From contig JAGWBY010000075.1 in assembly GCA_021295675.1 (NCBI GenBank), positions 1 to 57,323 on the forward strand: DNA of 57,323 bases. Direction: 5' to 3'. The notes under the pieces were generated by a model. That model made no database searches. It was not told the origin of the DNA and saw only the letters and a list, made by a program, of their open reading frames with translations. Both the position numbers and the translations under genes were made by a program. The stretch is from Candidatus Latescibacterota bacterium (lineage in GTDB: Bacteria > Latescibacterota > UBA2968 > UBA8231). Of this stretch, positions 7,675 to 17,012 are shown piece by piece (the first letter of the stretch is position 1; the number at the start of each line of letters is the position of its first letter).

Positions 7675-9576
7675 TTACTGGTACCACGAGGCTTGTTCCT
7701 CCCACATGGCAGCGTACACGCCGCCCTTTGCCACTAGGTCGTCGTGAGGGCCTTGCTCGACGATGCGACCGTCCTTGAGGACGAGAATGCGGTCGGCCAT
7801 GCGGGCTGAGCCAAGACGATGGCTGATTAACAGCGCGGTGCGGCCGGCGAGTAGTTCGCCAAACTGCCGGTACACCTCGGCCTCGGCCATGGGGTCTAGC
7901 GCGGCTGTAGGCTCGTCGAGGATCAGCAACTCGGGCTGGCGGATGAATGCGCGGGCAATGGCGAGGCGCTGCCACTCGCCCCCGGAAAGCCCTTGCCCGC
8001 CGTCGAGGACATGTCCCACCGGGGTGTCGTAGCCTTGGGGCAGGCGCGCAGCGATGGCATCGACTCCGGCGCGCCGAGCTGCGTTTTCTACTACCGCTGG
8101 ATCGGGCGGCAACCACGCCGGCCACAGGTCATTTCCCCGGTCGCTACCGCCGCTGCCGAGGGCACCGATTCCTATTGACTGAGAGGCGGTGAGCTCAAAG
8201 TTGAAGAAGTCCTGAAATGCGGCACTGACCGCGCTTGCAAGGCTGGTCCGGTCGATCTCACCGTAGCGGATGCCGTCCACCGCAATCTCGCCCGCTGTTG
8301 GTTGGTATAGGCCCAACAGGAGCTTGGCGAGGGTCGATTTTCCCGCGCCGTTCTCGCCGACGAGGGCCACTCGTTCTCCTGGCTTGAGGTGTAGGCTCAC
8401 TCCTCGCAGGACGGGACGGGGGTTCTCGGTCTCAGCGGGATAGGCAAACCAGATGTCTTCGACGGCAAACCCCTCGCGCAGCGGTTTGGGAAAGGGCCGG
8501 GTTGGTTCGCGGTCGGCTGGTGGTTGTTGTATCCAAGCGCCATCGTCCTCGGGCAGGTCGAGAAACTCGCGCACATAGCTGATTTCGGCGTTTTGGTTTT
8601 GCAGTGTCATCGAATGGTAGCCGAGGCTGGAACCGGCTCCCAGCATATCGTCCACTCCCCGGAATAGGGCGACAAAGCGGCCGGGCGTGAGGAGCCGGTC
8701 GCCGAGAAAATAGGCCAAAGCAACGGCGATGCCGGCCGAGACGCCGGTGCGCAAGCCGGCGACGGGAAGCTCTCGTCGGACCAGTTGCTTTTGTTGTCGC
8801 CAGAGTTGCTCTCGCAATGCCTGGCGCATGGCCCGCCACCGCTGGCTCAGCATCTGATGGAGGGCAAAGAGGCGCATCTCTTTCTGTTCGCCTCGGCCGG
8901 TGAGAATCCGATCGACGTAGTCAACCCGACGCATTGCCTCGGTCTGGCCGTAGGTGAAGCTCATGAATCGCCGGCTCTGCTCGATGGACATTAGAATTTG
9001 TGGTACCAGTACAATTAGGAGAGTTAGCGATATCCACAGAGAGACCGAGGCGAACATGGCCGCGATGGAGATGACTCGGATGCCGGCCTGAAATGTGTGC
9101 ATGGCTGCAAAGAAGAATCGATCAACCGTGCGCCCCGGATTCTTGGCGCGTTCCAAGCGGTCGTAAAATGCGCTTACCTCAAAGAAAACGAGCGGCAGCC
9201 TCGACGCCTTGGCCAGAAAGCGACGGCCGAGCGCGTGTTCGAGGTTCTGTTCGAGCCGCAGGTGGAGCGTGTCCCGCACTTTCCACTGCACGTCGCTTGT
9301 GAGGAGGAGCACGACCCCGAATGCTATAAGCCACGGGAGAGTTTGTTCAAAGCCAGCGCCTCCTGCGCCGGCGGAGGCGACGACGGTGTCGATGAGATGC
9401 TGGGTAATGTAGATAAGTAGCACGGGCTGGAAGCCCAGGAGTACTTGCACAGCGACGATGCCCAAGGCTGGTCCTCGGCCGTGTGACCAGACGTGGGCGA
9501 GAGTCCAGCGCAGATTGGTCCATAGGGCCGCCGCACTTGCACGCCGGTTCCAGAAATCGAGATCTCTTCTCGACAC
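7675..9576 (-). CDS. ABC exporter half-transporter (membrane plus ATPase), heterodimer partner
   Basis: Complete 633-residue ABC half-transporter. An N-terminal membrane domain of about 330 residues (for example PALGIVAVQVLLGFQPVLL) precedes an ATPase domain with Walker A VALVGENGAGKSTLAKLL, signature GLSGGEWQRLAIAR and Walker B LLILDEPTAALDP followed by the switch His in LLISHRLGSAR. The start is a GTG preceded at 7 nt by AAGGAG, a strong ribosome-binding site. It lies 29 bp downstream of the glycosidase-like gene and upstream of the other half-transporter on the same strand, so the three are probably one transcript. Both ATPase sites look consensus, unlike the degenerate site of many heterodimeric exporters. 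The substrate cannot be inferred. Confidence 0.9.
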   Translation of the reverse strand: MSRRDLDFWNRRASAAALWTNLRWTLAHVWSHGRGPALGIVAVQVLLGFQPVLLIYITQHLIDTVVASAGAGGAGFEQTLPWLIAFGVVLLLTSDVQWKVRDTLHLRLEQNLEHALGRRFLAKASRLPLVFFEVSAFYDRLERAKNPGRTVDRFFFAAMHTFQAGIRVISIAAMFASVSLWISLTLLIVLVPQILMSIEQSRRFMSFTYGQTEAMRRVDYVDRILTGRGEQKEMRLFALHQMLSQRWRAMRQALREQLWRQQKQLVRRELPVAGLRTGVSAGIAVALAYFLGDRLLTPGRFVALFRGVDDMLGAGSSLGYHSMTLQNQNAEISYVREFLDLPEDDGAWIQQPPADREPTRPFPKPLREGFAVEDIWFAYPAETENPRPVLRGVSLHLKPGERVALVGENGAGKSTLAKLLLGLYQPTAGEIAVDGIRYGEIDRTSLASAVSAAFQDFFNFELTASQSIGIGALGSGGSDRGNDLWPAWLPPDPAVVENAARRAGVDAIAARLPQGYDTPVGHVLDGGQGLSGGEWQRLAIARAFIRQPELLILDEPTAALDPMAEAEVYRQFGELLAGRTALLISHRLGSARMADRILVLKDGRIVEQGPHDDLVAKGGVYAAMWEEQASWYQ

Positions 9577-9605
9577 AGCATTTCTCCTTAGCTGAAAAGC
9601 AACAA

Positions 9606-11180
9606 CTAGCGCGGCAGTACGGTCACTTCTAGTTCGTCGATGACGACAGCTCCTTCGGGGAGGCCGGAGAACAGCAAGCGGACGCCGAGGGCATTGTCGC
9701 CGTCGCGTATGGGCGGCGACGACAGATCGATAATGCAGGTCGTATGCGCGGGGAGCGGCCGTCCTTGATTTGGGTGCCGTCCGTCGCTGTGCCAGATGTG
9801 GCGCACCCTGTCGGCGGGGATGGTCGTGCCGTTGATATCGACCTCAATGCGGTCGTACGGCCCCAAGCCCGTAGCGCGGAAGAACAGTTTGGCAAAGACG
9901 ATCTCGTCAAAGTTTTCGTATAGGCGAAAATGATACTGCCCGTAAGGCTGCTTCTCGGTCCGCTCAAGCAGGATCTTGTCGTCCCTGACGATCCCACCTG
10001 CGGTCTTGCCCGGGTATCCAAAAGCCGTCGAGCCGCCCCACATGGGATGAAAGAGATAGTGTCGCGCACCAGCGGAGATTTTGGCCGGATCCCGCAGTTC
10101 CCGCAGGTAGCTAAGGGCTAGGGGATACATGGCCTCTGAGCCTGGATCTCGGGTCGATTTCCAGAAGGCATCCCAGTGCATCTGAAAATTGTACATGGAG
10201 ACCCCGTCGGCACCTTGGCGGGCAAACGAGTGGGCCAAAGCCCGATAGTTTTCGAGCGTCAACGGCGGACCCGTGCGGTCGAGGTTGGCGCAATAGGGGA
10301 GGAGGCCGGGGATGAGTTCGCACTTGGTGGCCTTGGTGAGTTGGCTGAATTCTTGATATGGGGCATTGCAATCCGAATACATGGCGTCTTGGGGAGCGAC
10401 GTAGTCGATGAGCGCTTCCGCTATCCAGGTGGGCACATCGAGACCGCAGTTGTGGCATTCCTCTAACGTCTCTGGGACGCGGACCCCCAACTGCAGATCG
10501 CGGCCCCGGCTGCTTCCGGCTTGGTCGAGCATGGCCCGCACCCGTTGGATCAATTCAGTCATAAGCGGTTGGCGCTCGCGCGCGAGGCTTCTATCGCCTT
10601 GGGGAGCCGGAAAGTAAAGACCTTCGCGGAAGACCAACTCAAGCCCATCTACGTCGAATTGATCGACGACTTCCGCCATCACTGAAAAGAGGTAATCGCG
10701 CACCTCGGCAAAGGTAAAATCCATCCTGTTGCCGGGAACGAAGGCCACGCCCTGCGGCATCTCCGCAATTTTCCACTGCGGATTCTTGTGGAGAAACATC
10801 CCTCCTTGGTCGGGTGCGCCGTGGCTGTCGTTCATGCGAAAACCAGCGAGAAAATTCAGCCCGTGCTTGCGGGCTTGGTCGAGCATCACCTGCAGCGGCA
10901 TGATCCCGTCGTCCATCATGGGAATAAAGCGCCGATGCTGGGGACGGGCATCGTACTCGAAGCGCGGGGAGCGAAAGTACAAGGTCCAGCCGGCGTTATA
11001 GACCTCTTGGATAAAGGTATCGGGCCTGTTGGCGGCGACGTTGTCGATTATGCGCTGCAGTTCCTCTGGCTTGGCGGGGTGTGAGGTGATGAGGGGACGC
11101 GCATTGCCCGGATCAAAATCGTAATTGGCATTGCCCGAGGGGTCGCTGACGTAGATGAGCCTCCATTTGTCGTGCGGCAT
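9606..11180 (-). CDS. Glycoside hydrolase-like TIM-barrel protein with C-terminal beta domain
   Basis: A 524-residue protein with the look of a (beta/alpha)8 glycosidase-like barrel (GHL/DUF4015-type). Early segments are LIYVSDPSGNANYDFDP and YNAGWTLYFRSPRF; the barrel continues with QFDVDGLELVFREGLYF, where an acidic residue follows a strand, and GADGVSMYNFQMHW. From about residue 400 a beta-sandwich-like tail follows (FRLYENFDEIVFAKLFFRAT to ELEVTVLPR). No signal peptide is present. ATG 11180 is preferred over ATG 11192 because GGAGG lies 5 nt before it. The substrate is unknown. Sharing a transcript with two exporter genes may be incidental. Confidence 0.6.
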   Translation of the reverse strand: MPHDKWRLIYVSDPSGNANYDFDPGNARPLITSHPAKPEELQRIIDNVAANRPDTFIQEVYNAGWTLYFRSPRFEYDARPQHRRFIPMMDDGIMPLQVMLDQARKHGLNFLAGFRMNDSHGAPDQGGMFLHKNPQWKIAEMPQGVAFVPGNRMDFTFAEVRDYLFSVMAEVVDQFDVDGLELVFREGLYFPAPQGDRSLARERQPLMTELIQRVRAMLDQAGSSRGRDLQLGVRVPETLEECHNCGLDVPTWIAEALIDYVAPQDAMYSDCNAPYQEFSQLTKATKCELIPGLLPYCANLDRTGPPLTLENYRALAHSFARQGADGVSMYNFQMHWDAFWKSTRDPGSEAMYPLALSYLRELRDPAKISAGARHYLFHPMWGGSTAFGYPGKTAGGIVRDDKILLERTEKQPYGQYHFRLYENFDEIVFAKLFFRATGLGPYDRIEVDINGTTIPADRVRHIWHSDGRHPNQGRPLPAHTTCIIDLSSPPIRDGDNALGVRLLFSGLPEGAVVIDELEVTVLPR

Positions 11181-11224
11181 CTTGTCCTCCATATAGAATC
11201 TTTGAGATGAGCGTTGGGCAGGCG

Positions 11225-11286
11225 TAAAAAACAGAAGCGGATCTCAGACACAAGCTATATGCTTGTTCTAGATCCGCTTCGCTGTT
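11225..11286 (-). terminator. Rho-independent terminator of the tRNA-Ala gene
   Basis: A long hairpin with perfect 11-bp arms GAAGCGGATCT (11234-11244) and AGATCCGCTTC (11270-11280), plus an inner ACAAGC/GCTTGT pair. On the minus strand it is followed by a run of six T residues, directly downstream of the tRNA 3' end. Confidence 0.8.
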
Positions 11287-11295
11287 ACACTTAAA

Positions 11296-11343
11296 TGGTG
11301 GAGCTGATCGGGATCGAACCGACGACCTCAGGCTTGCAGCCCC
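11296..11343 (-). tRNA. tRNA-Ala (probably UGC) with an internal loss of about 28 nt
   Basis: Read on the minus strand, the gene starts with the acceptor strand GGGGCTG (11343-11337) and ends with the matching CAGCTCC, A73 and encoded CCA (11296). The acceptor pairs along all 7 bp and contains G3.U70, the alanine identity pair. The T arm GTCGG-TTCGATC-CCGAT and variable loop AGGTC are intact. Between them only CAAGCCTG, the 3' side of the anticodon arm, is present. The D arm, the 5' anticodon strand and the first part of the anticodon are missing, giving 48 nt instead of about 76. UGC is inferred from the surviving CAA-GCCTG and the usual loop TTTGCAA. As written it cannot make a working tRNA. 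Confidence 0.8.
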
Positions 11344-11349
11344 GTATCT

Positions 11350-11550
11350 TTAGCCCACTCCTCCTTTCAGAGCCACAAACAAAGAAACCGTGATTCCGAT
11401 GATGACGAGGAAGCCGGTCACCTGAATGCCGACCATCCAACGAAAATCTCGGCGAAGCTCCATAAGGAGTTGACTCAGTTGTTCGGAAATTCCTTCTAGT
11501 CTGGCGATGCGTTCGGCGTGAGTGATGACGCGCTCGGTAGGTTCGGTCAT
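11350..11550 (-). CDS. Small single-pass membrane protein of unknown function
   Basis: A 66-residue protein with a charged, helical N-terminal half (RIARLEGISEQLSQLLMELR) and one clear membrane helix (VGIQVTGFLVIIGITVSLFV) near the C-terminus. The layout, a short coiled-coil-like segment and then a tail anchor, recurs in small bacterial membrane proteins of unknown role. AAAGGA lies about 11 nt before the ATG. It ends 6 bp before the tRNA-Ala on the same strand, so they may share a transcript. No family name can be given. Confidence 0.55.
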   Translation of the reverse strand: MTEPTERVITHAERIARLEGISEQLSQLLMELRRDFRWMVGIQVTGFLVIIGITVSLFVALKGGVG

Positions 11551-11652
11551 AACGGCGGCGTCCTTTCTGTAAACTCGGTTCCGAGCTTACGTTATAAGGC
11601 TATAAAAAATAGGCAGCGCGACTCGCTGCGTCAACGAAATAGAGGTGAAACC

Positions 11653-12795
11653 ATGGCAGATCCAGTTGTAGTCAGCGCACGCCACGGGCCGCTTTGGCGG
11701 TGCACTGCAAGACATGACGGCTGCGGAACTGGGCGGCAAGGTACTCACCGCAGCATTGGCGGAGTGCCAAGTGGAAGCGAGCGAAGTGGATGAAGTGCTG
11801 ATGGGCATGGTATATCAAGGTGGGGCCGGGGCCAATCCGGCGCGCCAGGCGGCCATCGCTGCTGGATTGCCGTACGAGGTGCCGTCGATGACGGTCAACA
11901 AGCTCTGCGGCTCGGGGCTGAAGGCTATCGGGCTGGCCGCCCAGAGCCTGCAGGCTGGCGAGGCCGAGGTGGCGGGGGGCATGGAGAACATGAGCCAGGC
12001 ACCCTACGTCTTGCACGGTGGGCGATGGGGTCAGAGACTAGGGCACGGCCAAGTTGAGGACATGCTGCTGCTCGATGGGCTGTGGGATTGTTTTTACGAC
12101 TGCCACATGGGGGTTACAGCCGAAAACTTGGCCGCAGAATACGAGATTACCCGCGCCGAGCAGGACCAATTCGCCGCGCGAAGTCAAAAGCGGTGGACCA
12201 GCGCCCAAGAGCAAGAGGCATTTGCAGACCAGATTGTGCCCATATCCATTGCGCAAAAAGGCGGGGAGACCGTCTTTGCAACAGATGAGCATCCGCGCCC
12301 CGGGACTACGGTCGAGCAGCTAAGTCAACTCAAACCGGCGTTCAAGAAAGATGGGACCGTGACTGCGGGCAATGCTTCGGGAATCAACGGACCGCAGAAG
12401 GGGCCAAGGCGCGCGGGCTGGTGCCGCTGGCCTATCTCCGGGGCACAGCCAGTGCTGGCGTTGATCCCCGCATTATGGGCATCGGCCCGGCCCCAGCGAT
12501 CCGCAAGCTGTTGGCCCAGACCGGTATCCGGCTCGCAGACGTGGATCGGGTCGAACTCAACGAAGCGTTTGCTGCCCAGAGCCTAGCTGTGGGCCGGGAG
12601 CTGGATTGGGACTGGGACAAGGTCAATGTCCAAGGCGGGGCCATTGCTCTTGGCCACGCGGTTGGTGCCAGCGGCGCGCGCATCGCCACCACGCTTTTGC
12701 ACCAGATGCAACAGCATAGTGTCAGGCTGGGTATAGCTGCGCTGTGCATTGGCGGGGGGATGGGCATTGCCGCGCTCTTCGAGCGAATGGAATAA
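11653..12795 (+). CDS. Thiolase (acetyl-CoA C-acetyltransferase-like), frame broken twice
   Basis: Cytosolic thiolase catalysing reversible condensation of acyl-CoA units, in fatty acid or polyhydroxybutyrate metabolism. Start ATG 11653 follows AGAGGTG. The nucleophile Cys is in [13 protein letters not shown], the acid/base His in [15 protein letters not shown], and the second catalytic Cys in [16 protein letters not shown] is also present. Two breaks interrupt it. At 11678-11686 [10 protein letters not shown] leads in a new frame to [11 protein letters not shown], lacking only a few bases. At 12387-12392 [10 protein letters not shown] leads to [15 protein letters not shown], where the usual DGAAAVV segment of about nine residues is gone. 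Without the lesions this would be a normal enzyme of about 390 residues. It stands alone, so its pathway is open. Confidence 0.85.
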
Positions 12796-12861
12796 GCGCG
12801 GGCTGGGCGCGGCGCGTCTCGTTCGTCCGCCGACTGCACCCGCCTGCCCGCGCGCATTCCC

Positions 12862-12912
12862 TTCGGCTGAGGCTTCGAGGTTGAGCTCAGCCGAAACGCT
12901 CAGGTCGAAGCC
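12862..12912. repeat. Two mutually exclusive hairpins between thiolase and ssb genes
   Basis: TTCGGCTGAG (12862-12871) pairs with CTCAGCCGAA (12886-12895), and GGCTTCGA (12871-12878) pairs with TCGAAGCC (12905-12912). The two cannot form together. They lie between the convergent thiolase and ssb genes, so the element may end transcription in both directions, but there is no T run. A related word, CTTCGACTCCGCTCAGC, occurs near 54433, which suggests a dispersed intergenic repeat. Confidence 0.4.
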
Positions 12913-12916
12913 TTGC

Positions 12917-13296
12917 TCAAGCCACTCGGAGGGCGGTTTCTTCCTGCACGCCTTCCTCCTGCATGTCTTCCTCATCTTTTTCTAGGATTTGCAGGTTCCG
13001 CACCTGCACTTGGACGCGGAAGCGGGGCTGGTCGTCGCTGTCGCGCCAAGAGTGGCTTTGCAGGCGGCCGGTGATAAAGACTGGCGTGCCCTTGTGCAGG
13101 CGTTTGGCCAAGGTCTCGGCGGCTTTCTGCCAGAGGACGATGTCGAAGAAGGAGGTCTCCTCTTGCCATTGCGGTTGACGGCGACCCGCCCTCGCAAGCG
13201 AGCGGCACCGTTGTCCATGAAGCGGAAGTCGGGGTCTTGCACCAAGCGGCCGCTGAGGGCGACTTGGTTGATGTTGGGCATCCGTAGGGTCGGCAT
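12917..13296 (-). CDS. ssb: Single-stranded DNA-binding protein, frame broken near 13170
   Basis: OB-fold protein that coats single-stranded DNA during replication and repair. The start ATG 13296 has AGGAGGA 6 nt upstream. The N-terminus NINQVALSGRLVQDPDFR and the strand LRGRVAVNR are typical. At about 13168-13176 the frame changes to QWQEETSFFDIVLWQKAAE, and roughly seven residues of the loop between these strands are absent. The C-terminal OB part (KGTPVFITGRLQSHSWRD, then RVQVQVRNLQILEK) is intact. The tail ends in ETALRVA and lacks the acidic DDIPF-type tip used for partner binding, so this may be a secondary SSB or simply a divergent tail. It is divergent from the methyltransferase gene; the 185 bp between them hold no other gene. 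Confidence 0.85.
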
Positions 13297-13481
13297 GGGA
13301 TTCCTCCTGAGAGATGAACGTGGATGAATGGGTGAGGCCGTTAGCGGCCCGCGTGGCTAGGGTGTTAGCAGAAAGTGTGCCAGCGAGCCGCTTGAGTGCC
13401 CAATGGTTTGTTCGGCAATTTGTTATGTACGTCGTTTGATAAGCCGCCATAAGCGGCCATTGCCCCAAATGGGATACACTA

Positions 13482-14948
13482 ATGAGTAACGGAGGAAACG
13501 CGAAAATTCTAGCGCAGCACTTTACACCCCCAGCAGTCGCGCAGTTGGTTTGGGACGCGGTGCGTACGCTTGCAGGAAAAGAGTTGGGGGCTGGAGTGCG
13601 CGTGGTTGATCCAGCCGCGGGCAAAGGAGCGTTGTTGGGCGTCGTCGGACGAGCTTATCAGACCACGGGCATTGAGATCGATGCGGGGCTAGCCGAGCAG
13701 GGACGCAGCCAAGCGGATCGTTTTTACACCGGAGACGGCTTGCTCGGCACCTTTCCCGAGGTGGCGGATGAGACGTTCGATTGCGTGCTGGCCAATCCGC
13801 CTTTTGGCAAATTGGGGCCGATGTTGCCCTTGTTGGGGGCCGATGGCTCCGGTCGGCTCGCGCAGCGCTTTGGGCTGCTCGATGGACAAAAGCAGATGCG
13901 CTCCTTCCCAGTGGAGTCGCTTTTTGTCGAGCGCGCGCTGCAACTGACCCGGCCCGCTGGCTGGCTGGCCCTGATATTGCCCGAGGGATTCTTCGCCAAT
14001 GCCCGGCGGCAGGGCGTGCGCGACTGGCTGTTAGCGCGTGCTGAGGTGCGGGCTGTCGTCGCCTTGCCTGGAGCCTTCAACAAGGTGCAGACGGCCTTGG
14101 TCGTTTTGCGCCGCAGCAAGCCACTGGCTCGGACCAAGGTGCGGCTGATCGCACCAGTCGGGAAGAGACCGAGTATGGAACAGTACGCACAGCGCGTCAG
14201 GCTCTTACTCAGCACATCGGCTCGCCGTGCGCCGGCGGCCGCGCTTCTGAGCGTAGGACAGCGCACGTTGTGCGCCCAGCGTTGGGATCCGCGGTTCTGG
14301 AAGGGGCGCGCTGCCGTGCGCCGCTTAGCGGGTCGCTTGCGACTGGTCCCGTTGGGAGAGTACATCTGCCATTTGACGTATGGACCGATTGTCACGGGCA
14401 GCCGTCCTCAGCACGTAGAGGCCGGAGTGCCGGTCATCCGGCAAGGCAATATCGCCGAAACCGGGCTCGACGAGCGCGCGTTGTTGTGCGTCGCGCCCGC
14501 AGGGGCGCACGATCCTCCGCGCAGCCGCGTGCGCCCCGGGGACTTGCTGTTGTCGCGGTCTGGGGCCGGGGCCTTGGGCCGGAACCGCCTCGCGGTGTAT
14601 CTGGGGAATGGGCCGGCCAATGTGGGTTGTTTTGTCGATTTGATTCGCTTGGAGGGGCTCAATCCGTTTTACGCTTGGTTTTTCTTTAAGACGCGGCTGG
14701 GTCGCGAGCAGATCGCTGCCTACGCGAATGGAGTGGGCACGCCGAATATCAGCTTTGGCGAAATTCGCGCGTTGCAGATTGCGGCCTTGCCCGCGGCCTA
14801 CCAAGATGCCCTCGAAAGGCGCTATCGGGAGCAAGTATGGCCCCTGCACTGCCGCCGCGAGCGTGCGGAATTTCGCGTTGAGGCAGAGCAGCGCTTCCGC
14901 GCCATCGTCGGCGATCTAGAAGACTACCTACAGACGCGAAGGCAATAG
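13482..14948 (+). CDS. N6-adenine DNA methyltransferase fused to an HsdS-like target-recognition domain
   Basis: One 488-residue chain combining a modification domain and a specificity domain. Residues 1-250 are a gamma-type adenine methyltransferase: SAM motif VVDPAAGKGALL at about 41-52 and catalytic NPPFG at 105-109, followed by WLALILPEGFFANARR and FNKVQTALVVLRR as in HsdM. From about residue 285 a single type I S-subunit-like recognition domain follows (VPLGEYICHLTYG, GVPVIRQGNIAETG, RPGDLLLSRSGAGALG, GTPNISFGEIRALQI) ending in a helix. No nuclease motif or helicase is present in the chain or next door. It could be an orphan methyltransferase, or part of a type IIG-like or phage-defence system with partners elsewhere. 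The adjoining genes are housekeeping-like. Confidence 0.8.
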   Translation: MSNGGNAKILAQHFTPPAVAQLVWDAVRTLAGKELGAGVRVVDPAAGKGALLGVVGRAYQTTGIEIDAGLAEQGRSQADRFYTGDGLLGTFPEVADETFDCVLANPPFGKLGPMLPLLGADGSGRLAQRFGLLDGQKQMRSFPVESLFVERALQLTRPAGWLALILPEGFFANARRQGVRDWLLARAEVRAVVALPGAFNKVQTALVVLRRSKPLARTKVRLIAPVGKRPSMEQYAQRVRLLLSTSARRAPAAALLSVGQRTLCAQRWDPRFWKGRAAVRRLAGRLRLVPLGEYICHLTYGPIVTGSRPQHVEAGVPVIRQGNIAETGLDERALLCVAPAGAHDPPRSRVRPGDLLLSRSGAGALGRNRLAVYLGNGPANVGCFVDLIRLEGLNPFYAWFFFKTRLGREQIAAYANGVGTPNISFGEIRALQIAALPAAYQDALERRYREQVWPLHCRRERAEFRVEAEQRFRAIVGDLEDYLQTRRQ

Positions 14949-14994
14949 GTCGTAGCTCTATCGCCAACGCCCATCGAATCGTATTTTATCAACT

Positions 14995-17012
14995 ATGTCT
15001 GATCACAAGCACACCAACCGCCTCGTCGACGAATCTAGCCCGTACTTGCGCCAGCACGCCCACAATCCCGTCGATTGGTATCCCTGGGGCGAGGAAGCGC
15101 TGGCCGCGGCCCGGGCCGCCGACCAGCCTATCTTGCTCTCAGTGGGGTACTCGGCCTGTCATTGGTGCCACGTCATGGAGCGAGAGTCCTTTGAAGACGA
15201 GCAAATCGCCCAGCGCATGAACGAGTACTTCATCAACATCAAGGTCGATCGCGAGGAACGGCCCGATGTCGATGAGATTTATATGACAGCCGTGCAGGCC
15301 ATGACTGGCCAAGGGGGCTGGCCGATGACGGTGTTTCTGACGCCGGATTTGCAGCCTTTTTACGGCGGGACATACTTCCCTCCCGAAGACCGCCACGGTC
15401 GGCCGGGCTTTCCGAGGGTGCTGCAAGCGATAGCGGATTACTACCGGGAAAACCGCGCTGGCGTCGCCGAAAAAACCGCCGAACTCATGCGCGTTTTTGA
15501 CGCCGGGCGGCGTCCCTGGAGAAGAGGTTCTCGACGGGGCCTGTGCGCAGCTCAAATCCACGTATGACGCTAGGTTTGGCGGATTTGGCGGCGCGCCCAA
15601 ATTTCCGCCGAGTATGAGCTTATCCCTGCTGCTGCGGCGCTATATTAGACGAGGCGACCAGCGCGCGCTAGAAATCGCTGAGCACACGCTCAAGCTCATG
15701 GCTAGAGGGGGAATGTACGACCAGCTTGGAGGAGGGTTTCACCGCTATTCAGTGGATGAGCGCTGGCTAGTGCCCCACTTCGAGAAAATGCTCTACGACA
15801 ACGCCTTGCTGGTGTGGACGTATCTGGAAGCCTATCAGGCGACCCAAGACGAATTCTACCGCGAAGTCGTCGAGCACACCCTCGGCTATGTGCTGCGCGA
15901 GATGACGCAGCCCGAAGGCGGCTTCTACGCGGCGCAGGACGCGGACAGCGAGGGCGAAGAAGGCCTGTTTTTTACTTGGCTCTTAGAAGAGATTGAGGAT
16001 CTGTTAGGCGAAGAAGATGCCGCGCTCTTTGCCCGCTATTACGGCGTTGTGCCCGAGGGCAACTTCGAGCACGGGCGCAATATCTTGCACGTGGAAAACG
16101 AGCTAGGTAGAGCCGGAGCGGCTGGCACAAGTCGTAGAGCGCGGGTGCGAGGTGCTGCTGGCGGCGCGGCAGGAGCGCATTGCCCCCGGTCGCGACGACA
16201 AAATTCTGACGGCTTGGAACGGACTTATGCTCAGCGCAATGGCCCGCGCCTATCAGGTTATTGGGGAGGATCGCTACCTGCGAGCGGCTGTCGAGGCGGC
16301 CGACTTTATTTTACAACGCATGGTCTGTGACGGTCGTCTCCTGCACACCTACAAGGACGGTCGGGCGCGGATTCTGGCCTATCAGGACGATTACGCCTGT
16401 CTCGTCAACGGCTTGCTCGATTTGTATGAGGCGAGTTTTGAGTTGCGTTTTTTTGCCGCAGCCGAGCGCTGGGCCGCTGAGATGATTGCGCGGTTTTGGG
16501 ATGAGGAGCACGGGGGGTTTTTCTATGCGGGGACCGAGGCGACCGACTTGATCGTGCGCACCAAGAACCCATTTGACAACGCCACGCCCTCGGGCAACTC
16601 GCTGGGTGCGTTGGCGCTGTTGCGTTTGGGGGCGATGAAGGGCGATCAGGCGTTGTGGCAGCAGGGCGAGCAAACGCTCGTCCTCTTTGAGCAGCTATTG
16701 CGCCGCGCTCCTGCCGCTGGAGCGCAAATGCTCTGCGCACTCGACTTCTACTTGGCTAGGCCCACGGAGGTTGCTTTGGTAGGGGACCAAGATGAGTGCC
16801 GCACTTTTGCCGCCGCACTACACCGGTGCTTTGTGCCCAATAAAGTCGTGTTGGCCGCTGGCGTTGAGGCGAGTGAAGCCGCGGCTGCGTTGCCGCTATT
16901 GGAAGGGAAGCTGGCGGTTGGCAGTAGGGCGTACGTGTGCCGCGACGAGACCTGCTCGCGACCGCTGTCCACGGCCGCGGACTTGGTAGAGCAGCTAAAG
17001 GCCGAGGGATGA
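14995..17012 (+). CDS. YyaL/DUF255 thioredoxin-like plus six-hairpin barrel protein, frame broken twice
   Basis: Member of the spermatogenesis-associated protein 20/YyaL family: an N-terminal thioredoxin-like DUF255 domain and a C-terminal (alpha/alpha)6 barrel. The role is not established, though proposals include thiol and carbohydrate chemistry. Visible motifs are [14 protein letters not shown], the CxxC in [25 protein letters not shown] and [15 protein letters not shown] in domain one; [14 protein letters not shown] and [20 protein letters not shown] in the second. Frame breaks lie at 15494-15505 (AELMRVF to [11 protein letters not shown]) and 16104-16112 (HVENELG to [13 protein letters not shown]), each missing about ten residues compared with relatives. 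Start ATG 14995. The stop overlaps the start of cysteine synthase (ATGA), so the two are coupled. Confidence 0.85.

Noticed and set aside
7640..8125. Extended N-terminus for the first ABC half-transporter gene starting at 8125
   Set aside because: The extension is a shadow of the ATPase domain of the other transporter gene; the real protein begins at ATG 7639.
11296..11343. tRNA 3' fragment as an integration (att) scar of a mobile element
   Set aside because: The 5' acceptor strand GGGGCTG is also present and pairs with the 3' strand, so this is one tRNA with an internal loss, not a lone 3' half. No integrase gene is near.
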